Positions 4,455-5,472 of a stretch of 5,472 bases of DNA are shown here, one piece after another. The position numbers and the translations under genes are program-made. A model generated the notes under the pieces. That model saw only the letters and a program-made list of their open reading frames with translations, searched no databases and was not told where the DNA came from. The stretch is taken from assembly GCA_031256615.1 (NCBI GenBank), contig JAIRQG010000024.1:1-5472 (forward strand), in the 5' to 3' direction. The stretch is from Candidatus Methanoplasma sp. (lineage in GTDB: Archaea; Thermoplasmatota; Thermoplasmata; Methanomassiliicoccales; Methanomethylophilaceae). Positions within the stretch are counted from its first letter, which is position 1. The number at the start of each line of letters is the position of its first letter.

Positions 4455-5472
4455 TTAACGGTCTGGGACTTTTGCTTTTTCAAACATTTTTCTGTCTTTG
4501 CCCAAAAGTATCGTCGCGTCGTAACCGACCTTGTATGTGGTCTTTTCTATGCTCGGGTCCAAGGATGATCCGGCAGCGCCGGGGATCTTGATTATCCTGT
4601 CGCCCTGCATCCTTGTGGCGACCGCCCATTCGACCTCTCTGTCGTTGAAAATGTCGATATCATCGTCCACGACGATCACCTGCTTCATGGAAGGGTGGCC
4701 GGTGAACGCCGCAAGTATCGCATTGACGCCGTCGCCTTCTTTGTTCTTCGCGATGGACACGACACCGTTCAACCAGCAGCATCCTCCCTCTGTCAGGCGG
4801 ACCCCCTTTACTCTTGGGACCGCTTGCCTCACGGTCTTCAGTATCATGGGTTCGCGCGGAAGCCCCATGAGAAGGAAATGCTCATTCCCTCCGGGGAGAA
4901 GAAGGTGGAATACCGGGTCTGCGCAGGACCACATCTTCTCGATCTTGATCACCGGCTGCTCCCTTACGACATCATATGTTCCAGTGATGTCGACGAACGG
5001 GCCTTCGGAGGTCGTTTCGAATGTGATCTTCCCCTCCAGGACATAATCCGAGGAAGAGGGGACGATCAGTCCGTTGCTGCATCTTCCTACGGCAAGAGGC
5101 TTTCCGTGGCCGGCCTGGAACATAGAAGATGCGATCCTCAGTTCATCCATGCCGTAATCCGTTGACACTGCAGCTGCGATCAGAACTTCGATCGGCAGCC
5201 CTATGCATATTGAGACATCGAGTTCCTTTCCGTCTTTTTTGGCCTCGTTGTATAATGTGAACAAATGCCTCGGTACCAATCTGACGGCCAGCTTGTCCTT
5301 GCCCATGGCCATCATCCTGTGGAAAGAGACATTTTTCTTCCCATTGTATTCTGCCACTATGACTCCCGCCGTTATGTAGCGGCCGCCGTCCTTTGGATAA
5401 TATTTCGGCACCGGGAGCGCCATGAGGTCCACTTTCAGGAGCCTGTGCCTGAATTCAGGCGTCCTTGTCTCA
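4455..5472 (-). CDS. ubiD: UbiD-family decarboxylase (candidate anhydromevalonate phosphate decarboxylase), 5' end beyond window
   Basis: The frame is open to the right edge: 13 further codons (ETRTPEFRHRLLK) precede the GTG at 5430-5432, and they continue the family alignment. The true start is therefore outside, probably about 80-100 residues away, and 338 codons are visible. UbiD enzymes use prenylated FMN for reversible decarboxylation and need a UbiX partner, which is not in view. Seen in order: DGGRYITAG, NVSFHRMM (5310-5333) carrying the Arg of the prFMN site, GKDKLAVRLVPRH, and EGPFVDITGTYDVV, in which Glu (5004-5006) and Asp five residues later stand where the characterised Fdc enzyme has Glu277 and Glu282. 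Then come GLPREP and a VVVDDDIDIFND metal/dimer segment. EGPFVD is, as I recall it, usual in archaeal members, which points to the modified mevalonate pathway, where anhydromevalonate phosphate is converted to isopentenyl phosphate. That function is inferred. The gene ends with TAA, nine bases from the converging ATPase gene. Confidence 0.93.
   Translation of the reverse strand, partial: ETRTPEFRHRLLKVDLMALPVPKYYPKDGGRYITAGVIVAEYNGKKNVSFHRMMAMGKDKLAVRLVPRHLFTLYNEAKKDGKELDVSICIGLPIEVLIAAAVSTDYGMDELRIASSMFQAGHGKPLAVGRCSNGLIVPSSSDYVLEGKITFETTSEGPFVDITGTYDVVREQPVIKIEKMWSCADPVFHLLLPGGNEHFLLMGLPREPMILKTVRQAVPRVKGVRLTEGGCCWLNGVVSIAKNKEGDGVNAILAAFTGHPSMKQVIVVDDDIDIFNDREVEWAVATRMQGDRIIKIPGAAGSSLDPSIEKTTYKVGYDATILLGKDRKMFEKAKVPDR
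4469..4491 (+). terminator. Possible T-rich terminator of the ATPase transcript
   Basis: Three T-tracts (4470-4473, 4476-4480, 4487-4491) follow the ATPase stop by 25-46 bases, as in archaeal U-tract termination. They lie inside the last codons of the converging UbiD gene, where they also encode Lys-rich sequence (KMFEKAK), so they may simply reflect coding. Confidence 0.35.

Noticed and set aside
4531..5165. 171- and 156-residue plus-strand frames across the UbiD gene
   Set aside because: They are antisense shadows of a well-conserved UbiD sequence.

Overview
The window looks archaeal, most likely from a methanogen of the Thermoplasmata (Methanomassiliicoccales or a close relative). This is inferred from TATA-like boxes about 25 bp upstream of start codons that lack a Shine-Dalgarno sequence, a DUF4143-type ATPase gene plus the remnant of a second one, an archaeal-type UbiD decarboxylase, and a terpenoid-cyclase-fold protein of a kind I associate with these archaea. 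No marker gene fixes the taxon.

Layout, left to right. (1) Bases 1-701, minus strand: the N-terminal 233 codons of an alpha/alpha-toroid (prenyltransferase/squalene-cyclase-like) protein, cut by the left edge. It has a strong Shine-Dalgarno and a possible TATA box. (2) Bases 702-1366: no intact gene. On the minus strand lie two joined gene relics, the C-terminal end of a DDE transposase and the C-terminal part of a DUF4143 ATPase carrying an in-frame TAG. They are followed by a short array of three direct repeats with a 41-bp period and then the purA promoter. (3) Bases 1367-2677, plus strand: complete purA (adenylosuccinate synthetase). (4) Bases 2678-3167: a hairpin, a probable leaderless 30-residue membrane peptide, about 150 bp with nothing recognised, and an AT-rich block of tandem 23-bp repeats just upstream of the next gene. 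(5) Bases 3168-4445, plus strand: complete AAA ATPase/DUF4143 protein with a PD-(D/E)XK-like C-terminus, probably translated from a leaderless mRNA. (6) Bases 4455-5472, minus strand: UbiD-family decarboxylase, running off the right edge and converging tail-to-tail with the ATPase gene, 9 bp apart.

The genes do not form one operon or pathway. purA (purine synthesis) and ubiD (possibly the archaeal mevalonate route) are housekeeping genes. The sections between them are accessory: gene relics, repeats, an ATPase of a lineage-expanded family and a tiny membrane peptide. I see no defence island, CRISPR array, RNA gene or intact mobile element. The parts most worth a second look are the 23-bp tandem repeats before the ATPase gene, the 41-bp-period repeats before purA, and the 30-residue peptide.
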